A stretch of DNA of 15,795 nt from DASUBN01 sp036263155 (GCA_036263155.1 DATAHN010000006.1:1-15795), one strand, 5' to 3'. Numbered from the stretch's first letter, positions 1 through 6,211 are shown. The notes: generated by a model from the sequence alone, not told the origin. Program-made: numbers and translations.

Positions 1-995
1 CCTTCCGCTTCGAGTATCTGCCGCAGGCGCTTCAAGGCATCCATCTGTATCTGGCGCACCCGCTCGCGGGTGACGCCAATGGTGTTGCCCACGTCCTCCA
101 GGGTGCCCTTCTCCTGGCCGTTCAGCCCGAAGCGCTGCTCCACCACCTGGCGCTGCTTGTCGTTGAGCCGCGACAGCCATTTCTCGATGATCGTCTGCAT
201 GTCCGCGTCCTGCAGCAGACGCGAGGGGTCGGTGTTGTTCTCGTCGGGGATCGCATCCAGCAGCAGGCGCTCGCCGTCGCGGCCGATGGGCGAGTCCACG
301 GACGCGATGCGCTCGTTGAGGCCGAGCAGGCGCTTCACGTCCTCCGGGGACTTGTCCATCACCGCCGCGATCTCCTCGGCGGTGGCATCGCGGTCCAGCT
401 CGTGGGCAAGCTTGCGGGCGGTGCGCAGATACAGGTTCAGTTCCTTGATGACATGGATCGGCAGGCGGATGGTGCGGGTCTGGTTCATGATGGCCCGCTC
501 GATGGTCTGGCGGATCCACCAGGTGGCGTAGGTGGAGAACCGGAAGCCGCGTTCAGGATCGAACTTCTCCACCGCGTGGATGAGCCCGAGGTTGCCCTCT
601 TCGATGAGGTCCAGCAGCGGCAGGCCGCGGTTGATGTACTTGCGGGCGATCTTCACCACGAGACGCAGGTTGCTCTCGATCATGCGGCGGCGCGCGGACT
701 CATCGCCGCGCAGCGCGAGGCGGCCGTAGTAGACCTCCTCCTCCGCGCTCAGCAGGGGGGAATAACCGATCTCGGAGAGATACAGGCGGGTGGCGTCGAG
801 TTGGGCCTCGGACGCGGCGGGGACAGCCTCGCGGGCCTTGGGCTCGGCCTCTTCCCCTTCATCCTCCGCCTCGGCAGCCTCCATGAGCGGCTCGGCGGAT
901 TCTTCCTCGGCCAGAAGCTCCCCGGCCGGCGGCGGCTCTTCCGCCTCCAGCTCCACCAGGACCTCGTCCTGCGGGGCTTGGCCTTCGCGGTTCAC
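1..995 (-). CDS. rpoS: RNA polymerase sigma factor RpoS (3' end cut by window edge)
   Basis: Stationary-phase/general-stress sigma-70 family factor that directs core RNA polymerase to stress promoters. My reading of the minus strand gives 331 codons from a GTG at 995. An acidic Glu-rich N-terminus of about 65 residues is followed by LYLSEIGYSPLLSAEEEV (about residue 71, region 1.2). Then come RRMIESNLRLVVKIARKY and EEGNLGLIHAVEKFDPERGF (region 2), FSTYATWWIRQT (about residue 152, the -10 recognition helix), and the C-terminal helix-turn-helix TLEDVGNTIGVTRERVRQI (region 4). The frame is open to the window edge at KRLRQILEAE, so roughly the last dozen residues are missing. It lies after nlpD, the usual place for rpoS. 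The start is uncertain: GTG 995 has no good ribosome-binding site, and the in-frame stop upstream is at 1047-1049. An internal ATG at 884 would remove most of the acidic region. Identity is secure; the start is not. Confidence 0.96.
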   Translation of the reverse strand, partial: MNREGQAPQDEVLVELEAEEPPPAGELLAEEESAEPLMEAAEAEDEGEEAEPKAREAVPAASEAQLDATRLYLSEIGYSPLLSAEEEVYYGRLALRGDESARRRMIESNLRLVVKIARKYINRGLPLLDLIEEGNLGLIHAVEKFDPERGFRFSTYATWWIRQTIERAIMNQTRTIRLPIHVIKELNLYLRTARKLAHELDRDATAEEIAAVMDKSPEDVKRLLGLNERIASVDSPIGRDGERLLLDAIPDENNTDPSRLLQDADMQTIIEKWLSRLNDKQRQVVEQRFGLNGQEKGTLEDVGNTIGVTRERVRQIQMDALKRLRQILEAE

Positions 996-1042
996 GCAAA
1001 AGACCGCGGAGATTCTTCGTGAAGGGTCATGGAAGGAAGCAT
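992..1042 (-). other. 16-codon reading frame overlapping the rpoS start (possible leader peptide)
   Basis: An ATG at 1042 (with a second in-frame ATG at 1030) opens a frame reading MLPSMTLHEESPRSFA. It ends at a TGA (994-992) that shares GTGA with the proposed GTG start of rpoS at 995. This is the same coupling geometry as surE/pcm and pcm/nlpD upstream. It could be a leader peptide coupled to rpoS translation, or the true RpoS N-terminus separated by a one-base error or frameshift near the short T run, or chance. Ribosome-binding signals are weak in every case. Confidence 0.25.
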
Positions 1043-1063
1043 ACCCTCAATCTCGCCAACAAG

Positions 1064-1774
1064 TCACTTGCGGGGCAGGTAGCCCAAGGGGTCCACGGGC
1101 TTGCCCTGGTAGCGTATCTCGAAGTGCAGCACCGGGCGGCTGTCGCGCCCGAGACCCATGGTGGCGATGCGGTCGCCGATGCGCACCATGTCGCCCTCCT
1201 TCACCAGGATCTGGTCGTTGTCCGCGTAGGCGGACAGGAAGGCTTCGCTGCCCTTGATGATGATGAGCTTGCCGTAGCCGATGATGCCGCTGCCGGCATA
1301 CACCACTTTGCCGCTGCTGGCGGCGCGGATCTCCGTGCCTTGCGGCGCGGTGATGTCCACGCCCGTGGCGAGGCGGCTGCCCGCGTGGAACACGCGCACC
1401 ACGCTGCCCTGCACAGGCCAGGCCCACTGCAGCGGGCCTGAAGACGGCGGCAGCCTGTCGTCCACGCGTTTCACCGGCGTGTAGGGCGCGGCGCGTTGCG
1501 AGGAATTCACCGGGGCCTGCAGCCTGAGCTTGTCGCCCGGGTGGATGACGTAATCCGAGCCCAGCTTGTTCCAGGAAGAGACGTCGTGGTAATCGAGGCC
1601 GTAGCGCCAGGATATGGAATACAGGGTGTCGCCGGGCTTCACGACATAGCTCGCCGGCGCGGATTCCAGCGCGGCGCCGTCCTGGGGCGCGTTCCATTGC
1701 AACGCGCCGGCGCAGCCTTCCAGCAATAACGGAAGTGACAGCGACAGCAACCACGCGGCTAGCGCGCGCTTCAC
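1064..1774 (-). CDS. nlpD: NlpD-like lipoprotein, LysM plus degenerate LytM/M23 domain
   Basis: Outer-membrane lipoprotein that in its family activates the septal amidase AmiC. It has 236 residues. The signal peptide ends in a lipobox with Cys21 (LLEGC). A LysM peptidoglycan-binding domain spans about residues 42-86 (YVVKPGDTLYSISWRYGL). The M23 domain spans about 117-236. The zinc/catalytic positions are degraded: the HxxxD motif reads ATGVD (Ala136 for His, Asp140 kept). The YAH motif reads YAD (Asp184), and HxH reads VLH (Val215 for the first His). This fits a non-catalytic activator rather than an endopeptidase. The start is GTG at 1774, overlapping the pcm TGA in GTGA, so translation is probably coupled. 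rpoS follows after a 68-bp gap. In enterics rpoS promoters lie inside nlpD; I cannot confirm one here. Confidence 0.95.
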   Translation of the reverse strand: MKRALAAWLLSLSLPLLLEGCAGALQWNAPQDGAALESAPASYVVKPGDTLYSISWRYGLDYHDVSSWNKLGSDYVIHPGDKLRLQAPVNSSQRAAPYTPVKRVDDRLPPSSGPLQWAWPVQGSVVRVFHAGSRLATGVDITAPQGTEIRAASSGKVVYAGSGIIGYGKLIIIKGSEAFLSAYADNDQILVKEGDMVRIGDRIATMGLGRDSRPVLHFEIRYQGKPVDPLGYLPRK

Positions 1775-2430
1775 TCGAGCCCCCCGAGCAGGGGCACGAA
1801 GCTCACCTTGTCCAGCACCTTGCGCTCGTAGTCCTTCTCGCCCTTGCGCACGATGAGCAGGAGATCCTGGGAACCGGACGGCCCCACCGGGATCACCATG
1901 CGCCCGCCCACCGCGAGCTGCTCTTGCAGCACCGGCGGCACCTCCTCCGGCGCGGCCGTGCAGATGATGCCGTCGTAAGGCGCGTGCTGGGGCCAGCCCC
2001 AGCCGCCGTCGGCGTGGCGGAAGAACACGTTGCGGACGCTGATGGAAGCGAGCGTCTGGCGCGCGCGCTGCGACAGCGCCGCGAGGCGCTCCACCGTGTA
2101 CACGCGCTTCACCAGCGCGGCGAGGATCGCGGTCTGGTAGCCGCAGCCGGTGCCCACCTCCAGCACCTTCTCCAGCGGGCCGCCGGCGGTGAGCGCCTCG
2201 GTCATGCGCGCCACCACGTAGGGCTGGGAGATGGTCTGGCCGAGGCCGATGGGCAGCGCGGTGTCCTCGTAGGCGCGGCTCGCCAGGGCCTCGTCCACGA
2301 ACAGGTGGCGCGGCGTGGAACGGATGAGGTTCAGCACGAAGGCATCGCGGATGCCCTGCTCCTTGAGGCGCTCCACCAGCCGGTCGCGGGTGCGCGCCGA
2401 GGTCATGCCGATGCCGCGGGCCTCGCTCAC
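1771..2430 (-). CDS. pcm: Protein-L-isoaspartate O-methyltransferase
   Basis: Repairs age-damaged proteins by SAM-dependent methylation of isoaspartyl residues; cytoplasmic. With the GTG start at 2430 the protein has 219 residues: MSEARGIGMTSARTRDRLVE and onward. Family signatures are TPRHLFVDEALASRAYEDTA, GQTISQPYVVARM (substrate/active-site loop), VLEVGTGCGYQTA (SAM motif I) and the C-terminal FVPLLGG. I chose GTG 2430 because it overlaps the surE stop in GTGA and has an AGGG about 9 nt upstream. ATG 2406 (211 residues) is the alternative. The frame stays open further upstream through surE, but that part is not Pcm-like. The stop overlaps the nlpD start. Identity is secure; the start is moderately sure. 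Confidence 0.95.
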   Translation of the reverse strand: MSEARGIGMTSARTRDRLVERLKEQGIRDAFVLNLIRSTPRHLFVDEALASRAYEDTALPIGLGQTISQPYVVARMTEALTAGGPLEKVLEVGTGCGYQTAILAALVKRVYTVERLAALSQRARQTLASISVRNVFFRHADGGWGWPQHAPYDGIICTAAPEEVPPVLQEQLAVGGRMVIPVGPSGSQDLLLIVRKGEKDYERKVLDKVSFVPLLGGLE

Positions 2431-3200
2431 AGCGCGATGCCCTGCAGCCACTGGGACAGGTTGTCCAGCGCCGTGTAGCGCGTGAGGTCGATCTGGATGG
2501 GCGTCACGGAGATGCAGTGGCGGCGGATGGCGTTGAAGTCGGTGCCGGGCCCCGCGTCCTGCTCCGCTCCCGGCGGCCCGATCCAATAGATAGGACGGCC
2601 ACGGGGGTCGGTGTCCTTCAGGACCGGCTCGGAGCGATGCCGGTGGCCCAGGCGCGTGGCTTCCACCGCCTCGATGCGATCCCAGGGCAGGTCGGGCACG
2701 TTGACGTTGAGGATGGTGTCCGCCGGCAGCGGATGGGACTGCAGGCGCTTCACCAGGTCACAGGTGAAACGCGCCGCGGTGGCGTAGTGCTTGGGCGGGC
2801 CGTCCAGCACCAGGGATACGGCCACCGCCGGGAAGCCCAGGAAGCGCCCCTCCATGGCCGCCGCCACGGTGCCGGAGTACAGCACGTCGTCCCCCAGGTT
2901 GGCGCCGCCGTTGATGCCGGAGACCACCATGTCCGGGGCCTCATCCAGGAGGCCGGTGACGGCGAGGTGCACGCAGTCGGTGGGAGTGCCGTCCACGGAG
3001 ATGATGCCGGGGGCCTCGTCCCGCATGCGGATGGGCGCACTCAGGGTCAGGGAGTTGCTGGCGCCGCTGCGGTCCCGGTCCGGGGCCACCACGGTGACGG
3101 CGGCGAAACCCTTGAGGGCCTCCGCCAGGGTACGCAGCCCTTCCGCGTGGAAACCGTCGTCGTTGCTGAGCAGGATCCTCAACTCGCGCCCCGGATACAT
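2427..3200 (-). CDS. surE: 5'/3'-nucleotidase SurE
   Basis: Metal-dependent nucleoside monophosphatase (also acts on short polyphosphate in its family), linked to stationary-phase survival. It has 257 residues, the usual length. Metal-site residues are visible: the N-terminal ILLSNDDG motif (Asp14, Asp15), Ser45 in DRSGASNS, and Asn97 in VVSGINGGAN. The motif DVLYSGTVAAAMEG also fits the family. The ATG at 3200 places the DD motif at the expected distance; another ATG at 3204 is out of frame. It heads surE–pcm–nlpD–rpoS and diverges from the Smr gene across 43 bp. In many gammaproteobacteria surE follows truD directly. Here the isomerase gene, a repeat block and the Smr gene lie between them. 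Confidence 0.97.
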   Translation of the reverse strand: MYPGRELRILLSNDDGFHAEGLRTLAEALKGFAAVTVVAPDRDRSGASNSLTLSAPIRMRDEAPGIISVDGTPTDCVHLAVTGLLDEAPDMVVSGINGGANLGDDVLYSGTVAAAMEGRFLGFPAVAVSLVLDGPPKHYATAARFTCDLVKRLQSHPLPADTILNVNVPDLPWDRIEAVEATRLGHRHRSEPVLKDTDPRGRPIYWIGPPGAEQDAGPGTDFNAIRRHCISVTPIQIDLTRYTALDNLSQWLQGIAL

Positions 3201-3243
3201 GCATTATTATGCTAAGGATACCGTAAAGGCCGCCCCAAACCCC
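3201..3243. promoter_or_regulatory. Short divergent intergenic region with AT-rich -10-like sequence
   Basis: This 43-bp gap separates the starts of surE (minus) and the Smr gene (plus). It has an AT-rich island at 3203-3210 in an otherwise GC-rich region. On the plus strand TATTAT (3205-3210) matches a sigma-70 -10 hexamer at five of six positions. On the minus strand CATAAT is also -10-like but sits very close to the surE ATG. I see no convincing -35 on either strand. An AAGG at 3226-3229 may be the Smr ribosome-binding site, though its spacing is long. Confidence 0.3.
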
Positions 3244-3789
3244 ATGCGCCGCAAGCACGAGCTCAGCGACGAGGACCGCCAGCTCTTCCGGGACTCCGTG
3301 AAGGGCGCGAAACCCCTGCGCATCAAGAAGAAAGCGGCGGCGCGCAAGGCCAAGCCGGCGCCGCGGGCTCGCTTCGCGGACGCGGAGCGCCGTGCGGTGC
3401 TGGAGGAGAGCCTGAAGCTCGACCTCTCGGATGACGGCGCCTTCAGCGGCGAGGACCTGTGGTACGCCAAGACCGGCGTGCAGCATGCGCTGATGCGCAA
3501 GCTGCGCCGCGGCCAGTTCAGCGTCCGCGCCGAGCTGGACCTGCACGGCATGCGCAGCGAGGACGCCCGGGTGGCGGTGGCGGAGTTCCTGTACGAGGCC
3601 GGGCAGCGCAACTACCGCTGCGTGCGGATCATCCACGGCAAGGGCCTGGGCTCGGGGCCCAAGGGGCCGATCATCAAGCAGAAGCTGGGCGGCTGGCTGC
3701 GCCAACGGAAGGAAGTGCTGGCGTTCTGTTCCGCGCGCCCCGTGGACGGGGGGACGGGGGCACTGTACGTGCTCTTGGGGAAAAGTTAG
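3244..3789 (+). CDS. Smr-domain (MutS2 C-terminal-like) protein
   Basis: Small MutS-related domain protein of 181 residues; proteins of this family are putative nucleases acting on branched DNA or on RNA. Residues 1-60 are a basic, charged lead segment (KPLRIKKKAAARKAKPAPRAR). The Smr domain spans about 92-180. It has the signature LDLHGMR (98-104), the second motif IIHGKG (130-134) and GGTGALYVLL near the end. The DLWYAKTGVQHALMRKLRRGQF block before the domain is typical of stand-alone bacterial Smr proteins. I chose ATG 3244 because MRRKHELSDEDRQLFRDSV matches how such proteins begin. An in-frame ATG at 3199 overlaps the surE start codon and is less likely. It is the only plus-strand gene in the window. 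The exact substrate is unknown. Confidence 0.9.
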   Translation: MRRKHELSDEDRQLFRDSVKGAKPLRIKKKAAARKAKPAPRARFADAERRAVLEESLKLDLSDDGAFSGEDLWYAKTGVQHALMRKLRRGQFSVRAELDLHGMRSEDARVAVAEFLYEAGQRNYRCVRIIHGKGLGSGPKGPIIKQKLGGWLRQRKEVLAFCSARPVDGGTGALYVLLGKS

Positions 3790-3790
3790 T

Positions 3791-3815
3791 CACCGCCTTC
3801 GGCGGTGGAATTGTT
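3791..3815 (+). terminator. Terminator-like hairpin just after the Smr gene
   Basis: A perfect 7-bp stem (CACCGCC 3791-3797 with GGCGGTG 3801-3807, loop TTC) begins one base after the Smr stop codon. It is followed by GAATTGTT, a weak T-rich tail. The position strongly suggests a terminator; the poor T run lowers confidence. Confidence 0.5.
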
Positions 3816-3844
3816 CAAGAGGGCGCGTGCCGCCGCGCACACGG

Positions 3845-3878
3845 GTCCCTTTTCTTTGCTCGCCCAAAGAAAAGGGAC
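3845..3878. repeat. Perfect 14-bp stem-loop, left outer hairpin of the palindrome
   Basis: GTCCCTTTTCTTTG (3845-3858) pairs perfectly with 3865-3878 around a 6-nt loop. No T run follows on either strand. A related AAAGAAAGGG partly repeats at about 3881-3890. It corresponds to the right outer hairpin at 4263-4290. Confidence 0.8.
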
Positions 3879-3944
3879 GAAAAGAAAGGGCGCCCCCATC
3901 GGCCGCCGCTTCGCGGCGCCCTGCGCTTCTCGCTCGCTTCGCAG

Positions 3945-3980
3945 CTTCACACACGGCACTTCCCTGTGCCGCGTGTGAAG
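3945..3980. repeat. Long stem-loop, left inner hairpin
   Basis: A 15-bp stem (3945-3959 with 3966-3980) has a single A·C mismatch that becomes a G·T wobble on the minus strand. The loop is 6 nt, AGGGAA when read on the minus strand. It corresponds to the hairpin at 4161-4196 in the opposite orientation. Confidence 0.75.
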
Positions 3981-4003
3981 GCATCGGCCTCCATGCCGAT
4001 GCC
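3980..4003. repeat. Perfect 9-bp stem-loop next to the left inner hairpin
   Basis: GGCATCGGC (3980-3988) pairs perfectly with GCCGATGCC (3995-4003). The loop reads ATGGAG on the minus strand. It has no clear partner in the right arm, where a GCC-AGGGAC-GGC hairpin (4145-4156) occupies the equivalent place. Confidence 0.7.
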
Positions 4004-4160
4004 CCTTCGGGCTTGGCTTGCTCACTGCGATGCTCGGCGGCCTCTAGGGGTCCTGTGAGAAATCCACCGGCACCGGCGAGTTCTTCACCCCGTAGCGCGT
4101 GCCGAGCACTGGACTGAGCAAGGAAAAGCCCCGGAGGGGGCGAAGCCAGGGACGGCGAGC

Positions 4161-4196
4161 TTCCGCACGCGGCATAGTGACATGCCGTGTGCGGAA
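4161..4196. repeat. Long stem-loop, right inner hairpin
   Basis: A 15-bp stem (4161-4175 with 4182-4196) has one G·T wobble and loop AGTGAC. It extends by three more pairs (4157-4159 with 4197-4199) if C4160 bulges. It shares GACATGCCGTG (4179-4189) with 6200-6210 in the ispF–truD gap. Confidence 0.75.
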
Positions 4197-4262
4197 CTCC
4201 GCAGCGAAGGAAGCGCGCAGGGAAGCCGCGTTTCGCGGCCCGCGCTCCGGGCGAGCGCTTTT

Positions 4263-4290
4263 GGTTACTTTTGGCGCACCAAAAGCAACC
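4263..4290. repeat. Right outer hairpin of the palindrome
   Basis: GGTTACTTTTGG (4263-4274) pairs with CCAAAAGCAACC (4279-4290) with one mismatch and a 4-nt loop. An alternative pairing of 4257-4265 with 4278-4286 is perfect over 9 bp. Confidence 0.7.
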
Positions 4291-4308
4291 CGCCGCCAGG
4301 AGGCGGCG
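4291..4308 (-). terminator. GC-rich hairpin downstream of the isomerase gene
   Basis: CGCCGCC (4291-4297) pairs perfectly with GGCGGCG (4302-4308), loop AGGA. On the minus strand it lies 26 bp past the isomerase stop. The next minus-strand bases (GGTTGCTTTTGG) include only a short T run inside the following hairpin, so its role as a terminator is uncertain. Confidence 0.35.
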
Positions 4309-4318
4309 AAACAGATTT

Positions 4319-4332
4319 CAACAGGGATGTTG
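4319..4332. repeat. Short hairpin CAACA-GGGA-TGTTG beside the isomerase stop
   Basis: A perfect 5-bp stem around GGGA ends two bases from the isomerase stop codon. The sequence CAGGGATG also occurs in the hairpin at 6137-6158 with a wholly different stem, which suggests a common element core. Confidence 0.5.
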
Positions 4333-4334
4333 TC

Positions 4335-5093
4335 CTATTTCTTCTTCGCGGCCAGTTGCGCGACGAGGTCCTTCAGGACCCGCTGCGTCTCGTCGCTGAA
4401 CCACACCGCCGTCATCTCGCTGCGGGTGACGGGCAGCAGGGTATCGAAGAGCCTGGCGTAATCCTCCCGCAGTGTGTTGCGGGTGGCGTGCAGCGCGCTC
4501 TGGGGTAGGCTCAGCACGTGTTGGCACCATGCGATCGCTTTCGGCACCACTTCCTCGGGCGCGACGACCTCATCCACCAGCCCCGAGGCCAGCGCCTCGT
4601 CCGGCGACACCAGGAGGCCCCGCACCGCGAGCCGCTCCGCCTGGCGCTGGCCCACCACGCGGATGAGGCCCGCCAGGATCACCCGCGGCACCGGCAGGCC
4701 CACCATCACTTCGTTGAGGCCGATCTTGAACTTGCCCTGGGCCGCGATGCGGTAGTCGCAGAAGAGGGAGATGACGGCGCCGCCCGCGGGGCTATGGCCG
4801 GTCATGGCGGCGACGGTGGGGATGGGCGAGGTGGCGACGCTGCGCAGCATGCCGAAGAAATCGGTCCAGAAACGTTCCATGCCCGCCTTGTCGAGACCGA
4901 GGAGGTAAGGCACATCGAGGCCGGCGGAGAACATGTTCGCGACGCCGGAGATCACCAGCGCCTTGGCGCCCTCCTTCGGCGCCGTCTCGATGGCGGCCTT
5001 GAGTTCCTGCACCAGCGGATGGTGCAGCGCGTTCACCGGCGGGCGCTCGAGCCGAAGCTCCAGGATGTCGCCGTGCTTAATCTTCGTGAGCAT
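4335..5093 (-). CDS. Crotonase-family protein, probable Δ3,Δ2-enoyl-CoA isomerase
   Basis: 252 residues of the enoyl-CoA hydratase/isomerase superfamily. Oxyanion-hole segments are NMFSAGLDVPYL (53-64) and HSPAGGAVISLFCDYRIAA (100-118). The crotonase catalytic pair is only half present: the Glu164 equivalent is Glu128 (KIGLNEVMVG), while the Glu144 position is Val107. One catalytic Glu plus the GLNE context resembles mitochondrial-type ECI1 isomerases, which shift cis/trans-Δ3 double bonds to trans-Δ2 in unsaturated fatty-acid β-oxidation. A plain hydratase is less likely. The ATG at 5093 has a strong ribosome-binding site (GAGGGAG about 6 nt upstream), and its first 17 nt overlap the end of truD, so the two are probably co-translated. 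There is no functional link with pseudouridylation that I know of. The family is certain; the isomerase call is inferred. Confidence 0.9.
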   Translation of the reverse strand: MLTKIKHGDILELRLERPPVNALHHPLVQELKAAIETAPKEGAKALVISGVANMFSAGLDVPYLLGLDKAGMERFWTDFFGMLRSVATSPIPTVAAMTGHSPAGGAVISLFCDYRIAAQGKFKIGLNEVMVGLPVPRVILAGLIRVVGQRQAERLAVRGLLVSPDEALASGLVDEVVAPEEVVPKAIAWCQHVLSLPQSALHATRNTLREDYARLFDTLLPVTRSEMTAVWFSDETQRVLKDLVAQLAAKKK

Positions 5094-6123
5094 CTTCTTC
5101 TCCCTCGAAATCGATCAGTTCTCTCAATACGGTGGTGGCGTAGGCCCCTGCCGGCAGGAAGAACTCCAGTATCAGTCCGTCCGCTTCCTCGTGCCAGGCG
5201 AAGTCCCGCACCGGCAGGCGCAGGCTGCGCCGCGCCCTCTCCATGCCGATCCTCTCGAGGCCGGCTGTGATCACGGGATGGCGGGCAGCCGCTTCCGCTT
5301 CCAGGACTTGGGCCTCACCGGAAACCATGGGGTCACCCTTGCCCCACAGGGGACCCGTGGTATGCACGTCGCCGCCGGCGAGGCGCGCCGCAAGGGCAGC
5401 ATCGCCCTCCTGCGCCTTGAACACGCTGTGGCTGCCGTCAAGCATGAGGACTTCACCGGACAGCACCTTATTCCAGGTCTGCGCCTGCACCCGCGCCGAT
5501 AGCAGGTCGTTGAACACCAGACTGCGGGCCGCGGATAAGAGCAGGCTGAAGAGGCGGCGGTCGTGGATGCGCAGTTTCCCCGAAAGTGCCGCTTCCGCCT
5601 TCCCGATGTTCGCCGCGCCGCGGCCGAAACGCTGCACGCCGAAGTAGTTGGGTACGCCCTGGGCGCGGATCGCTTCCAGCTTCGGCACGAGCGCGCTCAC
5701 GGGTCCACTGAGCTCCCGCAGCTTGAGGCGGAAGCGGTTTCCCTCCAGCGCGCCGGTCTTGAGCTTGCGGCGGTGGCGCTCGGACTTGAGTACCTTGAAC
5801 TCATCGGACGGCAGCGCGGCCCAGTCCGGTTCGGGCCTGCGGTCCAGGTTCAGGGTGAAATGCTGGACCGTGACGGCATGCCGGTCCTTGAGTCCGGCAT
5901 AGCCGACTTCGCGGCCGTGTATGCCGGCGTGCCGGGCCAGTTGGTCCGCCACCCAATGGGTGTTGGCGCCCCGCTTCTCCACCGTGAGCATGACGTGGGG
6001 CCCTTCCCCGTCCGCCTCGAAGCCCAGCACTTCCTCGACGCGGAAGTCTTCGGGCACGGTGCGGATGCGGGCCGTGAGCGACACAAGCCCGTGGGCGCGC
6101 GCCCAGTCGGGAAGCTTGTCCAT
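5077..6123 (-). CDS. truD: tRNA pseudouridine(13) synthase TruD
   Basis: Converts U13 of tRNA-Glu and related tRNAs to pseudouridine; cytoplasmic. It has 348 residues, a normal length. The catalytic Asp80 lies in GYAGLKDRHAVTVQHF, the hallmark of the family. The second signature NYFGVQRFGR is at 159-168, at the start of the TRUD insertion region. The ATG at 6123 gives the expected N-terminus (RTVPEDFRVEEVLGFE at 21-36), with an AGG about 11 nt upstream as a modest ribosome-binding site. ispF lies upstream but is separated by 124 bp of hairpins, unlike the tight ispF–truD junction common in relatives. The last 17 nt overlap the start of the isomerase gene. Confidence 0.97.
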   Translation of the reverse strand: MDKLPDWARAHGLVSLTARIRTVPEDFRVEEVLGFEADGEGPHVMLTVEKRGANTHWVADQLARHAGIHGREVGYAGLKDRHAVTVQHFTLNLDRRPEPDWAALPSDEFKVLKSERHRRKLKTGALEGNRFRLKLRELSGPVSALVPKLEAIRAQGVPNYFGVQRFGRGAANIGKAEAALSGKLRIHDRRLFSLLLSAARSLVFNDLLSARVQAQTWNKVLSGEVLMLDGSHSVFKAQEGDAALAARLAGGDVHTTGPLWGKGDPMVSGEAQVLEAEAAARHPVITAGLERIGMERARRSLRLPVRDFAWHEEADGLILEFFLPAGAYATTVLRELIDFEGEEDAHED

Positions 6124-6136
6124 GAATTAGAAAACC

Positions 6137-6158
6137 TGCGGCGCAGGGATGCGCCGCA
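6137..6158. repeat. Perfect 9-bp hairpin with GGGA loop
   Basis: TGCGGCGCA (6137-6145) pairs perfectly with TGCGCCGCA (6150-6158). The loop GGGA, with its flanking A and T, gives the same CAGGGATG core as the hairpin at 4319-4332. It sits just upstream of truD, so a truD transcript starting further up would carry its complement. Confidence 0.6.
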
Positions 6159-6168
6159 CGCGGATCAA

Positions 6169-6211
6169 GCACGGCGGAGGCATGTCCGGGCCTGCACCGG
6201 ACATGCCGTGC
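6169..6211. repeat. Stem-loop with 11-bp perfect inner stem
   Basis: GGCATGTCCGG (6179-6189) pairs perfectly with CCGGACATGCC (6197-6207) around a 7-nt loop. The stem continues by four pairs (6169-6172 with 6208-6211) beyond a bulge at 6173-6178. Its right arm shares an 11-mer with the hairpin at 4161-4196. Confidence 0.6.

Larger units (their letters stand above)
3845..4297. repeat. Large imperfect palindrome: two inverted copies of a composite hairpin element
   Basis: Reading outward from the centre (about 4071), both arms show the same modules in the same order. These are GCCGAGCA (4101-4108, inverse 4031-4038), TGAGCAAG (near 4115, inverse near 4018), and a GC patch. Next is a long hairpin containing CACGCGGCA and TGCCGTGTG (4161-4196, inverse 3945-3980). 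Then comes a GCGAAG…AGCGC-CAGGG…GCCGCG block, and last an outer CTTTTGG/CTTTTC hairpin (4263-4290, inverse 3845-3878). The arms are clearly related but diverged. No transposase, coding frame or obvious target-site duplication is seen. It resembles non-coding dispersed hairpin elements of GC-rich gammaproteobacteria; that comparison is from memory and unverified. Confidence 0.8.
3790..4334. other. 545-bp gene-free stretch between convergent genes
   Basis: No credible coding sequence is seen on either strand. Short open frames here change composition across the hairpins and have no family motifs. The stretch holds the Smr terminator-like hairpin (3791-3815), the large imperfect palindrome (3845-4297), a GC hairpin (4291-4308) and a short hairpin beside the isomerase stop (4319-4332). 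Its position between convergent genes fits a role in two-way transcription termination, which is inferred. Confidence 0.75.

Noticed and set aside
1127..1445. NlpD as an active M23 endopeptidase
   Set aside because: Three of the metal/catalytic histidine positions are replaced (Ala136, Asp184, Val215), as in known non-catalytic NlpD/EnvC activators.
2431..2586. Longer N-terminal extension of pcm into surE
   Set aside because: It would overlap surE by 160 nt and the extra residues do not resemble Pcm; the family start is at GTG 2430 or ATG 2406.
2791..3243. Plus-strand frame continuing upstream of the Smr gene through surE
   Set aside because: It is antisense to surE, and the Smr protein begins naturally at 3244.
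3790..4334. CRISPR array or insertion sequence in the gene-free stretch
   Set aside because: There are no regularly spaced direct repeats and no transposase; the repeats are inverted and structured as hairpins.
3827..4508. Several open frames across the gene-free stretch (for example plus-strand frames at 3827-4117 and 4099-4461)
   Set aside because: They run through the inverted hairpins, have no family motifs and are by-products of GC-rich repeat sequence.
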